Below are positions 8,571 through 15,360 of a DNA stretch of 15,360 bases, one piece after another (position 1 is the stretch's first letter; every line of letters begins with the position of its first letter). The stretch comes from Irpex lacteus (taxonomy: Eukaryota > Basidiomycota > Agaricomycetes > Polyporales > Irpicaceae). The translations under genes and the position numbers were made by a program. The notes beneath the pieces were generated by a model. It worked only from the letters and a program-made list of their open reading frames with translations. It ran no database searches and was not told the origin of the DNA. The stretch is from assembly GCA_001986395.2 (NCBI GenBank), contig MQVO02000193.1:1-15360 (forward strand), written 5' to 3'.

Positions 8571-8663
8571 TCGGGCAGATGGTTTCCCATCACTGGCGCG
8601 CGTGAGTGCGCGTGAGATAAGATAAGATTAGAATGCTTGCGCATTCGAAGTGAGTCCCTCACA

Positions 8664-8675
8664 TCCTCCCACCTT
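8664..8675 (-). other. Polypurine tract (plus-strand primer site)
   Basis: The minus strand reads AAGGTGGGAGGA directly before the LTR start TGTGAGGG. An uninterrupted purine run (one T) next to the 3' LTR is the primer for second-strand DNA synthesis in LTR retroelements. It lies about 33 nt past the stop codon of the 847-residue ORF. Confidence 0.72.
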
Positions 8676-8708
8676 AGACTGAGCACGGCCAGGTGATCGG
8701 TCTACGGC

Positions 8709-11252
8709 CTACTTCGAGGGCCCGAGGTTGGGGAAGTGTAGGGTGCTGTCCGTGGTGACGGGGACTATGACCCTAGCCAACCAGGCACGCACATACTCGA
8801 GGCGGAGTCCTCCAGAGGCAGCGTCGGCGATGTACTCAATGCGTGAGCGTTGGACATCGTCGAGGTAGCTGTTGAGGTTCTCGATAGTAGCGGGCACAGT
8901 GATGGGGAGGGCCTCGACGAATTGTTCGGCGGTGATAGGGCGTTGACGGATGAATTCGGCTACGCGCCGAATGAAGCCCAGCGTGATTCGGCCGGAGTTG
9001 TCGTGAGGCCCGAGCCTTGCTACGATGAGAAGCCCTCTGAGGGCGTTGAGGTCGGAGACCTGGTGACTTGCGTCACGAACAAGGCCTGGCAGCTCGACGT
9101 GGTACCATTCGCCTAGGCGTCGTACCCAGTTGTCGAGATTGTCGAGGTTGGGGCTCAAGTCGTCGACGTCGATTGGGAAAGAGTGGACGTCAGCCAGGTG
9201 TTCCGCGGCGGAATCCATGGCTACTTGATCCGTGGCCGTGGTTTCCGTTGTTGTGACGCCGTGAGGCGTCTGAATGGTGGTGGCGACGGCGGGCTCGGTG
9301 ACCATGGGCACGTCAGTAGTAGTACCTTGCGGTACTGAGGGTGTGGTCAGGGTCGCCGAAGTGTGTGCCTCGGTGGGCGTCGAGGTGCTCGTGGCTGGAC
9401 CAGGGTGTGCATCAGGCATCCTCGTGGCGGTTGCAGTTGGGAAGTTGCCCGTCCCGGTCGTGCTCGCGTGAGCCCGCTGCGTGTTGAGGTATTGGTTCGT
9501 CTGCGCGATGACTGCGTCAGAGGGACCAGCCCCGAAGGGGCCTGCATGCCGTCGAGGTGGAGGAGGAGGAGGAGGTTGAGGGTGGAAAGGGGGCGCTGCG
9601 CGGCCCTGGTGCTTCTCTACCTTCTTCAACCTCTTCTTCTCCTTCTGCCTCTCGCTGACCTGTTTGTATGGAGCCCATAGCGGGCGTGGCCAAGTGATGC
9701 CAGTGGCCTCGACCTCTGCAGGCATACGACGGTCCTTGGGGATTCGATTGCAGTAATCGACGAATTTTCCCCAGAACGTGAAGGCCTCGAGGTTGCCTTG
9801 CATCCAGGCTACTTCTCGTAGCCGCTGAGTTTCCTCAGCTGTCTCGGGGAATCTCCAGGGTAATTCGACGGCGGCATGCGCGTCGGGGTTGCCTGGGAGC
9901 CATCGTAGAAGTTCCCGCGACCGGTCGACCGTGCTGATGAGTCTGAAGTCGGGTACTGGAGGCGGGGCCCTGTTAGGGCCAGTGGCAATGGAGTGCGTGC
10001 GATAAGCACGCGTGCGTAACCATTCATTCCTTTCGGAATGTGTCATTCTGCCTGCCGGCCAGTGTGCCGGCCATCCAGGGAACCCGTTGGGGAACAGCTC
10101 CAACTCCTGCATAGTCCAGTAGGTGCCGGTCAACGGATTGATCATCGACACGTCCGGGCGCATGTCGGGGAACGGTGACCCTAAGGGCATGGGTCTACCG
10201 TACACGAGACACCATCCCGAGCGGGGGGTGTCGAACGCGATACGATTGCCGTTCCTGTCGAGCAGGGGAGCCATTTGTTCCCGGGGGAACTCGCTGGTCT
10301 CCATCGTGGGCCTTCCCGTTAGGGAAGATGCAGGTTGTCTGGGAGGGGGGCTGGATGCCCTGACTCTCCCGTTGTCCCGAGGGTAGAAGTTACCACCTTG
10401 CGGTGGTCGTGGTGCGATGCGTTCTTCGAGTGGAGTCCGTGAGGTCTCCGGAGGCGTCGCGGGCTTGTCAACTGTCATTGGTTGATGCGCTCGCTGCGTT
10501 GCCTTTGGGAAGGACTTCTTCTTCTTCGACTTGGGGGGAACGTATACCTCCCAGTCTTCCGACTCGCTCTCGTAGTCGCCGTAGATGTCCCTGGAGATCT
10601 CGTACATGGCGATCTCCTTGAGGAGTTCTTGCTCACTTACGTGAGCGTGTTTGCTGGACTCGTGTTGGGGGGACCGTGCTCGTCCTCTGGTAACGAGCTC
10701 CCTTCGCAGCTGTTCGCTCTTGTATTCTTGGTACTTGAGCGTCGTGCTGAGTCTGTCGACTCCTCCCTTCCACGAGTCGGCCTCTATTTTGTGGTTGGAT
10801 GCCTTGATCTCAGCATCCTGCCGTTCGTCCCTGAGCCGTCGGTTGTCCCGACGTAAAGTGTCGTAGTCGCGACGCAGGCTGGCGTAATCGGCCTTGAGGT
10901 CCTTGTACCTCTCCCGCGCTCGTCTTAGGTCGTCGTCCAACGACCGTCTGCTTGAGTCTGCTTCCGCAGACGTTAATTCCCCTTCTTCCTCCCCCCTAGG
11001 CGGCGATGACGACTCGTGAGGTCGCTTGCGCGACGAAGACGACATCGCCGTCGACGACAATGTGGGTGACGGTGAGCGAATGTCTTCTCGGTCGGAGTCG
11101 TTGCCGAGAGAGACGGTCGCGTCTGGGGATGGGGTTCGGATGGTGGGTAGCGACGGAGGCGTGTCCGCCATCTCGACACTTGCGTGTCGCGGGGTCTTGC
11201 TGAGAGATTTGCTCCTTCTGGAGCGTCCTCGTCCTTGCTCCTCGTCGCTCAT
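8709..11252 (-). CDS. 847-residue ORF downstream of pol, function unknown
   Basis: The frame is intact from ATG at 11252 (MSDEEQGRGR) to TAG at 8709-8711. An upstream GTG (11267) is unlikely as a fungal start. Residues 1-100 are Ser/Arg/Pro-rich and acidic, with basic clusters (RSRRSKSLSK, SSRKRPHE). Residues 105-190 form a charged coiled coil (LRRARERYKDLKADYASLRR). Basic KSKKKKS at 241-247 could be a nuclear signal. Residues 330-530 are a tryptophan-rich domain (SGWCLVYGRPMPLGSPFPDM, then WPAHWPAGRMTHSERNEWLR). Next come a proline run at 556-566, a Thr-rich linker and a helical C-terminal domain of about 155 residues. No signal peptide, membrane span, zinc knuckle or catalytic motif is seen, so it is neither a typical Env nor a typical Gag. 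It lies 212 nt past the pol stop, on the same strand and before the polypurine tract, so it appears to be part of the element. A structural or accessory role is a guess. Confidence 0.85.
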   Translation of the reverse strand: MSDEEQGRGRSRRSKSLSKTPRHASVEMADTPPSLPTIRTPSPDATVSLGNDSDREDIRSPSPTLSSTAMSSSSRKRPHESSSPPRGEEEGELTSAEADSSRRSLDDDLRRARERYKDLKADYASLRRDYDTLRRDNRRLRDERQDAEIKASNHKIEADSWKGGVDRLSTTLKYQEYKSEQLRRELVTRGRARSPQHESSKHAHVSEQELLKEIAMYEISRDIYGDYESESEDWEVYVPPKSKKKKSFPKATQRAHQPMTVDKPATPPETSRTPLEERIAPRPPQGGNFYPRDNGRVRASSPPPRQPASSLTGRPTMETSEFPREQMAPLLDRNGNRIAFDTPRSGWCLVYGRPMPLGSPFPDMRPDVSMINPLTGTYWTMQELELFPNGFPGWPAHWPAGRMTHSERNEWLRTRAYRTHSIATGPNRAPPPVPDFRLISTVDRSRELLRWLPGNPDAHAAVELPWRFPETAEETQRLREVAWMQGNLEAFTFWGKFVDYCNRIPKDRRMPAEVEATGITWPRPLWAPYKQVSERQKEKKRLKKVEKHQGRAAPPFHPQPPPPPPPRRHAGPFGAGPSDAVIAQTNQYLNTQRAHASTTGTGNFPTATATRMPDAHPGPATSTSTPTEAHTSATLTTPSVPQGTTTDVPMVTEPAVATTIQTPHGVTTTETTATDQVAMDSAAEHLADVHSFPIDVDDLSPNLDNLDNWVRRLGEWYHVELPGLVRDASHQVSDLNALRGLLIVARLGPHDNSGRITLGFIRRVAEFIRQRPITAEQFVEALPITVPATIENLNSYLDDVQRSRIEYIADAASGGLRLEYVRAWLARVIVPVTTDSTLHFPNLGPSK

Positions 11253-11464
11253 AGCGGCGGGAGCCACTCGCTGGCGTGGTAGGTGTGGTAAGGCGGGTGT
11301 GTGGGTGCACGCGTTGCCACGTCTGGGTTTTTGGGGAGGTTGTGGTGGTGGTTGGCGGCGAAGTGAGTCGGTTAAGTGTAGCCGCCCGTAAATTGATGAT
11401 TTTCTAATTTGTTTGGCCGTACGGCGCTTGCGCGTCGATTTATCTAATCGCGCCGTTATCTTAT
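11253..11464 (-). promoter_or_regulatory. Spacer between pol and the downstream ORF, rich in inverted repeats
   Basis: The 212-nt spacer contains ACGGCGC (11421-11427) paired with GCGCCGT (11450-11456), with a competing CGATT/AATCG pair inside. The minus-strand motif TTAGATAAGATAA at its pol end echoes the LTR's ATAAGATAAG (in inverse sense). Expression of the downstream ORF needs reinitiation, an internal ribosome entry, a spliced RNA or an internal promoter; this spacer is where such a signal should lie. Confidence 0.4.
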
Positions 11465-12847
11465 CTAACCCCGGCGTCGGGGTTTCGGCTTATCCTTCGG
11501 GATGTCCTTAACGTCGCCCACGCCCAACAACTCCAGATACCCGTCGAGGGCACTACAGTCCTGGACGTGTTCAACCGGTTCCCAAGTCTCGTCGCCGAGA
11601 TCCCATCTTACCAGGAAAGTAAGTTTATTTCGGGTCCATTTATGGTCGATTATCTCGTCGACGGACCACTCTCCATCCTTGGGGTTACCCAAGTCGTAGT
11701 ATCGTCGCACCTCACGGTGCGGGAAGAGCCTATCGTCGTTGGGCTCGTGTCTCCTGAGTTTGGAGACGTGGAATGTCGGATGTATTCGCCTCTTGGCGAG
11801 GTCCTCCGGCAGTCTCAGCGTATAATTGGAGGTCTCGGCGTGAGCCTTTATGACCTCGTATGGGCCTATGTACCTGGGAAGTAGCTTCTTCGCCCTTCCT
11901 TTCGGAAGGTTAAGGTTCTCCGTAGATAGGTACACTAGGTCCCCTTCCTGTATCTTGTTTTCTACACCATGCAGGAGACTTTCGTCTCTTCTTCGCTTGT
12001 TCGCATGGTACGTCTGGTACACCCTGCTCTCGATGATGGCGTCGTGCGCCATTTCTAGGTTATCAATTGCTTGATCTGCGAACGCTTTTACTCCCGGTAG
12101 GGAGCTGTGTGGGACCCGTTGAGTCATCCGTGGCAAGTACCCTTGAGTGAGCTCGAACGGGGCGAATTTCGATGAGCTGTTGGTAGACGAGTTCAGTGCG
12201 AACTCGGTCATTGGCAACTGGTTAACCCAGTCGGACTGGTCCGGCTTTACCAGGGCTCGTAGCACCTGTATGATTGAACGGTTCGCCCGTTCTGTCGATC
12301 CATCCGTCTGGGGATGGAAGGCTGTCGACATTAGTAGCCTTGTGCCCAGCAGTCGGTGTACTTCCTTCCAGAAGGCCGACGTGAACTTCGAATCGCGGTC
12401 GCTCACGATCGATTCAGCTACCCCATGTAGCCTTACTATGTCCCTAACGTACATCCAGGCGAGCTCGCTGGCCTTCACCTTGGTTGTCGTGGGGATTAAG
12501 TGTACCGTCGACGTGAGTCGACACATCACTACCCATAGGTAGTCGAATCCTTGGCATGGGGGAAACGGGCCCAAGAAGTCCATGGAGATGGACTGCCAGG
12601 GGTACGTAGGGATCGGCATAGAGTGTAGCAGTCCCGCTGGGGCTTTGGTTGCTCGGCTTGGTGGTCTGGCAGGTTCCGCATGACAGGCAGAACTTGAGCA
12701 CGTCGTTGCCAAGCGTCGGCCACCAGTACCAGCGGCGGATGTACTCCCCGTCTTACGGTGTCCGAAGTGACCTATGGTTGTGTGAGCGTTGTCAATAACA
12801 ACGTCTATAAGGGCGCGGTTCCCCAGTTTAACCCGGGGTATGCACAT
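11465..12847 (-). CDS. Integrase (zinc-binding, DD35E core, GPY/F) with C-terminal chromodomain
   Basis: The zinc-binding HHCC is split by two frame changes: HTTIGHFGH near 12770-12795 and CLSCGTCQ near 12670-12690. The core has SMDFLGPF (first Asp), SIVSDRDSKFTSAFW (second Asp) and TDGSTERANR (Glu), with exactly 35 residues between the second Asp and the Glu. The GPY/F module is LPRYIGPYEVIKAH near 11850, followed by HPTFHVSKLRRH. The chromodomain (WSVDEIIDHKW, LTFLVRWDLGDETWEP) spans about 11540-11660 and in this class is thought to tether integration to modified histones. The tail ends KPKPRRRG. From 12639 to the TAG at 11465 there is no break. Confidence 0.92.
   Translation of the reverse strand: MCIPRVKLGNRALIDVVIDNAHTTIGHFGHRKTGSTSAAGTGGRRLATTCSSSACHAEPARPPSRATKAPAGLLHSMPIPTYPWQSISMDFLGPFPPCQGFDYLWVVMCRLTSTVHLIPTTTKVKASELAWMYVRDIVRLHGVAESIVSDRDSKFTSAFWKEVHRLLGTRLLMSTAFHPQTDGSTERANRSIIQVLRALVKPDQSDWVNQLPMTEFALNSSTNSSSKFAPFELTQGYLPRMTQRVPHSSLPGVKAFADQAIDNLEMAHDAIIESRVYQTYHANKRRRDESLLHGVENKIQEGDLVYLSTENLNLPKGRAKKLLPRYIGPYEVIKAHAETSNYTLRLPEDLAKRRIHPTFHVSKLRRHEPNDDRLFPHREVRRYYDLGNPKDGEWSVDEIIDHKWTRNKLTFLVRWDLGDETWEPVEHVQDCSALDGYLELLGVGDVKDIPKDKPKPRRRG
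11467..11484. other. Perfect hairpin at the pol stop codon
   Basis: AACCCCG (11467-11473), loop GCGT, CGGGGTT (11478-11484) is a perfect 7-bp GC-rich stem. It overlaps the last codons of pol and the first base of its stop codon (11465-11467). It could influence termination, reinitiation on the downstream ORF or RNA processing. Confidence 0.7.
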
Positions 12848-12944
12848 AACCTCCTGACCGAGGCGGTTCTTAGTGAAGAGGTAACCGTCCCTCTCACTGA
12901 AGGCGGGATGTTCCTCGGAGCTTTCGCTACCTTACTGAACATCG

Positions 12945-13871
12945 CGTCGTTGGAGTACCCAATTCTGATGGCTTCCCGCCATCTCCGGGATCCGCTGAAG
13001 CTTGTGGGGCAGGGGTTCTACGTCCTCGTCATGCTCCGTGGGCGTAGGATCTTCCTGGTTCTCCTTGAGCTCCTGCGCCTCAGCTCTTCGTTCTTCCAAC
13101 TCTTCCTTCGCGACGAGGTGTCTCGGGGACCTTCTCAGTCGTACTGACCGGAGTTCCTCTCGTCGTTCCAGGGGCAATTCGTCTCCTTCCGGGTCGAATC
13201 GCGCGTCCGCGTTAACGTAGTCGTCATAGTTATGGGTTTCCCCATCCTTGTCGTTGATGTAGTACCTAGACAGGCAGTCTGCGACTCTATTCGAGTCCCC
13301 TTTAACATACATGATCTTGTAGTTAAAGCGTTCGAGATATTCCATCCACCTCGTTTGCCGAGGATTGAAGTTCGCTTGAGTCTTAAAGAACTCAAGGGCC
13401 TTGTGATCGGTGACGATCGTTATGGGATATCCTAGAAGCTTATCCTCCCACTTAAGGAGGGCTTCCAATATGGCTATCATTTCTATCTCGAACACGCGAT
13501 ACGCATGTTGTGCGGCTGTGAACTTCTTCGACATGAAGCCTGCGGGGCGACAGTTGTGCCACTCAGGTCCTTGTCCGTACACAGCGCCGACTCCATATAC
13601 GGAGGCGTCGCATATCACCCAAATCGGTTCCCCAGTTCGGGGATCCACTGGCTTGAGTATAGGACCTTGCACGCTAAGTCTTTTATCGACTGGAAGCACT
13701 TTTCGTGCAAGGGTCTCCACTGGAATGCATGTCCATTTCTGGATATCTCGGCCAACGGTCCCGTGAAGGACGACACATCAGGCATGAAGTGCGCGAGGTA
13801 TTGCACTAGACCAAGGAACCGTTGGATGTCTCCATAGTCCCTTGGCGTGCGCCATTCGCGTATCTTCGCCA
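12945..13871 (-). CDS. RT connection and RNase H domain of pol
   Basis: The frame from 13872 gives the RT thumb/connection (DIQRFLGLVQYLAHFMPDVS). After a one-base change near 13665, the frame continues to 12935 with RNase H. The four acidic positions are visible: WVICDASVYGVGAVYG, FEIEMIAILEALLKWEDKLL, TIVTDHKALEFF and SNRVADCLSRYY. The domain degrades the RNA strand of the RNA:DNA hybrid. It is followed by a charged linker rich in E and R (13100-13200) leading to integrase. The reading ends in a local TAA at 12932-12934 caused by a one-base insertion near 12952. Confidence 0.85.
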
Positions 13872-14668
13872 TTTTATCTGCACTTGCGTTGCAGTCCCTG
13901 CTCGTCGATAATGTGACCTAGGCAGTCGGTCCTTTCCGAGTTACAAGTCACATTTCGACGCCTTCAAGTATAATTCTGCTTTTCGCAGACACTCGAACAC
14001 CGCCCTGAGGTGTTCCTGGGTGTTCCTCTATCGTGTCCGAGAACACGAATATGTCGTCGAGGTACACGTGCAGGAACTTCCCGATGTGCTCGCGGAAGAT
14101 GTGTGTCATCAACCGTTGGAATGTGGATGGGGCGTTGCAGTCGCCTTGTTGCATTACTTGGCTCAGCATCGTCCCATATACCGTCGAGAATGCCGTCTTC
14201 CACACGTCTTCAGGTACTATTCGCACCTGTTCGTACGCGTCGGACAAGTCAATCTTCGACCGGTACTTTGGCCCGCGCGACGTCCATCCTTATTTGTTCC
14301 TGGTCTGGGAACGGAGAGACGTCGTGAATCGTGTTATCGTTCCGTTGCGGCAATCGAACACGGTGCGGAGTGACCCGTCCTTTTTGGGCAGGCATAGCAT
14401 GGGGGCTGCCTGGGGGACATTCTGGAACGTCCACCATCCAGCCCCTCACGTATCGCTGGATTTTCTCCAGCAGTTTAGGCTTCAGTGCGTCCGGGCACCT
14501 GGGCGTATGGTATCGGTATTGGTGTTTTTCGTCGATGATGGGTATCGTGTGGTTGATTTCCCTCATCGGTGGCAGTTTTTCGGGCACCCCCGATAACATA
14601 TCTTCGTATTCTTTCAGCCATTGCTGTCGCAATGTGGGAATGTCTTCGGCGTTGTATTTGGTGGATTG
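13870..14668 (-). pseudogene. Reverse transcriptase domain of pol, with frame changes
   Basis: Ordered blocks are LRQQWLKEYEDMLSG (14630), REINHTIPIIDEKHQYRYHT (14560), an AAPMLCLPKKDGSLRTVFD block in an alternative frame (14350-14405), RNDNTIHDVSPFPDQEQIRM (14320), LSDAYEQVRIVPEDVWKTAF (14230), the catalytic FLHVYLDDIFVFSDTIEEH (14040-14080), and ERTDCLGHIIDEQGLQ (13900). YLDD carries two of the three metal-binding aspartates; the third is the D of LSDAYEQ's preceding KID/LSD region. Six single-base frame changes fall within about 560 bases. Each is bridged by good protein similarity on both sides. Confidence 0.85.
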
Positions 14669-14754
14669 CTATTGAGCTGTAGAGATGGGGGATGGACGTG
14701 TAGGGAGTTTGATGATTCGGGGGCTCCAGGAGATCTCTCCCCTGGATCCTCTAG

Positions 14755-15260
14755 TCATTCCTTCGAACTTGTCGCTCGAGTCTCCTTTTGTTTGCCCTTC
14801 AATCCCCTTCTTGTCATCTTCTTTGGCTCCTCCTCCCCCCCTAGCGAAGGTACTGGGGTAGTGCCGAAGCGGATGGTCCCTTTCTCGAAGTCCATCGTAA
14901 CTTTGTTCATTTTCATGAACGGGATTCCCAGAACCATGTCGTAGTGGTCGATGTTTACCACATCGAAGTATACGGGGAACTTCGAGTTCCCTACGGTGAG
15001 TGATTGCTCGGTGCCGTAGTTGATCTTTGATCGGCTTCCTACGCACCCAGCTGGAGTCCTATCGGTTTCTCCAGCGGGAACCCGCTTATGTTTGCCACAG
15101 TAGCAAACGCGGGGCTTATTGCGTTAATGCTCGATCCGCTGTCGAGCAGTATCACCCCTTTCAAACCGTTGATACTGCCACTTATCGTGACACAACGAGA
15201 TGGTAAGCTGGGTCTGGGACGAGCTTGTCCCGTGACCCTCATGGGCAGCTCGCTGTCCTC
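14755..15260 (-). pseudogene. Retropepsin-like aspartic protease domain of pol, with frame changes
   Basis: The active-site motif is GVILLDSGSSINAIS near 15120-15160, the single D-S-G triad expected of a retroviral-type protease that dimerises. The second conserved region is YDMVLGIPFM near 14920-14945, the alpha-helix/flap end of retropepsins (ILG-like, here VLG). A one-base loss near 15046 separates the two. A seven-C run (14835-14841) marks the next frame change, in an acidic/basic linker leading to RT. The enzyme would release Gag and Pol proteins. Confidence 0.82.
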
Positions 15261-15360
15261 GCTCCTCTGTCATGCTCCTCAGCGATGCGTTAGCGTCGGC
15301 GTCCACCCTCATGCCGTCCATGAGTTCGGTGGGGGGCCCATGGGGGACCTCCACTCCGTC

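Larger units (their letters stand above)
8423..8663 (-). repeat. 3' LTR (241 bp)
   Basis: The boundaries are inferred from one copy. The plus strand begins TGTAAGGG at 8423 and ends CCCTCACA at 8663, an 8-bp near-perfect terminal inverted repeat with the canonical TG...CA ends. In minus-strand order it contains a TATA-like stretch (near 8550-8570), a strong hairpin (8507-8530) and the poly(A) signal AATAAA (8469-8474), the expected order of U3, R and U5 signals. The polypurine tract abuts its U3 end. The partner LTR is outside the window, so identity between LTRs and insertion age cannot be judged. Confidence 0.75.
8423..15360 (-). mobile_element. Ty3/gypsy chromovirus-like LTR retrotransposon, 5' end outside window
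   Basis: On the minus strand the order is protease, reverse transcriptase, RNase H, integrase with chromodomain, a second long ORF, polypurine tract and 3' LTR. RT preceding integrase places it in Ty3/gypsy (Metaviridae) rather than Ty1/copia, and the C-terminal chromodomain indicates a chromovirus-type element. The gag gene, primer-binding site and 5' LTR would lie beyond 15360. The part seen is 6.9 kb. The unusual points are the 847-residue ORF after integrase and the concentration of frame changes between 12.6 and 15.3 kb. Confidence 0.92.
11465..15360 (-). pseudogene. pol: Ty3/gypsy pol polyprotein (PR-RT-RH-INT-chromodomain), multiply frame-interrupted, 5' partial
   Basis: One polyprotein reads leftward from the window edge to TAG at 11465-11467. 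Catalytic motifs are all preserved: protease LLDSGSS, RT YLDD, RNase H carboxylates, integrase HHCC and DD35E. The frame changes by single bases about 14 times (near 15257, 15046, 14835, 14442, 14344, 14267, 14018, 13941, 13889, 13665, 12952, 12917, 12746, 12639), and TAG occurs once at 14669-14671. From 12639 to 11465 it is uninterrupted. As given, the sequence could not yield a full polyprotein. Whether the breaks are biological or sequence errors is treated under findings. Confidence 0.88.

Noticed and set aside
9545..9590. GGA/GGT trinucleotide run as a microsatellite of interest
   Set aside because: It encodes the proline run of the 847-residue ORF and is explained by that coding sequence.
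11253..11267. GTG start five codons upstream of the ATG of the 847-residue ORF
   Set aside because: Fungal nuclear genes start at ATG; the ATG at 11252 has G at -3 and begins a plausible N-terminus.
1..15360. tRNA or rRNA genes
   Set aside because: I found no convincing A-box/B-box pair with a cloverleaf and no conserved rRNA segments on either strand by eye.

Overview
The window looks like genomic DNA of a filamentous basidiomycete, most likely a mushroom-forming agaricomycete. The reasons are short introns (46-86 nt) with GTRNGT-type donors and YAG acceptors, a maltase-type GH13 gene remnant, a chromodomain-bearing Ty3/gypsy element, and a large hypothetical protein that I recall as a multi-copy agaricomycete family. 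Nearly all recognisable coding sequence is on the minus strand. Organism and family assignments come from reading and memory, not from a database search.

Left part (1-4.6 kb): two intron-containing genes lie head to tail on the minus strand. The first (start 1368, runs off the window at position 1) can be assembled as six exons with no frame break; its product is unrecognised. Its upstream region holds a striking array at 1435-1500: six tandem 11-bp units built on the palindrome GACTAGTC. The array is bracketed by AAGCGCT and by a 10-bp inverted repeat. The second gene (start 4591, stop about 1686) encodes a roughly 925-residue uncharacterised protein. It is readable only if about eight one-base frame changes are allowed, most of them in or beside homopolymers.

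Middle (4.6-8.4 kb): this stretch is mostly gene-poor. It contains a clearly decayed GH13 alpha-glucosidase (maltase-type) pseudogene (6530-7494, minus). The pseudogene keeps its introns but has several stop codons, one frameshift, no N-terminal third, and an internal deletion that removes the catalytic residues. Four diverged copies of a roughly 35-bp dispersed repeat and a small tandem duplication also lie here.

Right part (8.4-15.36 kb): a Ty3/gypsy (chromovirus-like) LTR retrotransposon on the minus strand, whose 5' end is outside the window. From right to left it carries protease, reverse transcriptase, RNase H, integrase (HHCC, DD35E, GPY/F) and a chromodomain. It then has a second long intact ORF (8709-11252, 847 residues) in the position where env-like genes sit in some elements, followed by a polypurine tract and a 241-bp 3' LTR (8423-8663). 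The protease-to-integrase N-terminal stretch carries about 14 single-base frame changes and one stop. The integrase core, chromodomain and downstream ORF are intact.

The contrast between indel-only breaks (second gene and pol) and stop-rich decay (GH13 pseudogene) suggests that many of the former could be sequence or assembly errors rather than real inactivation.
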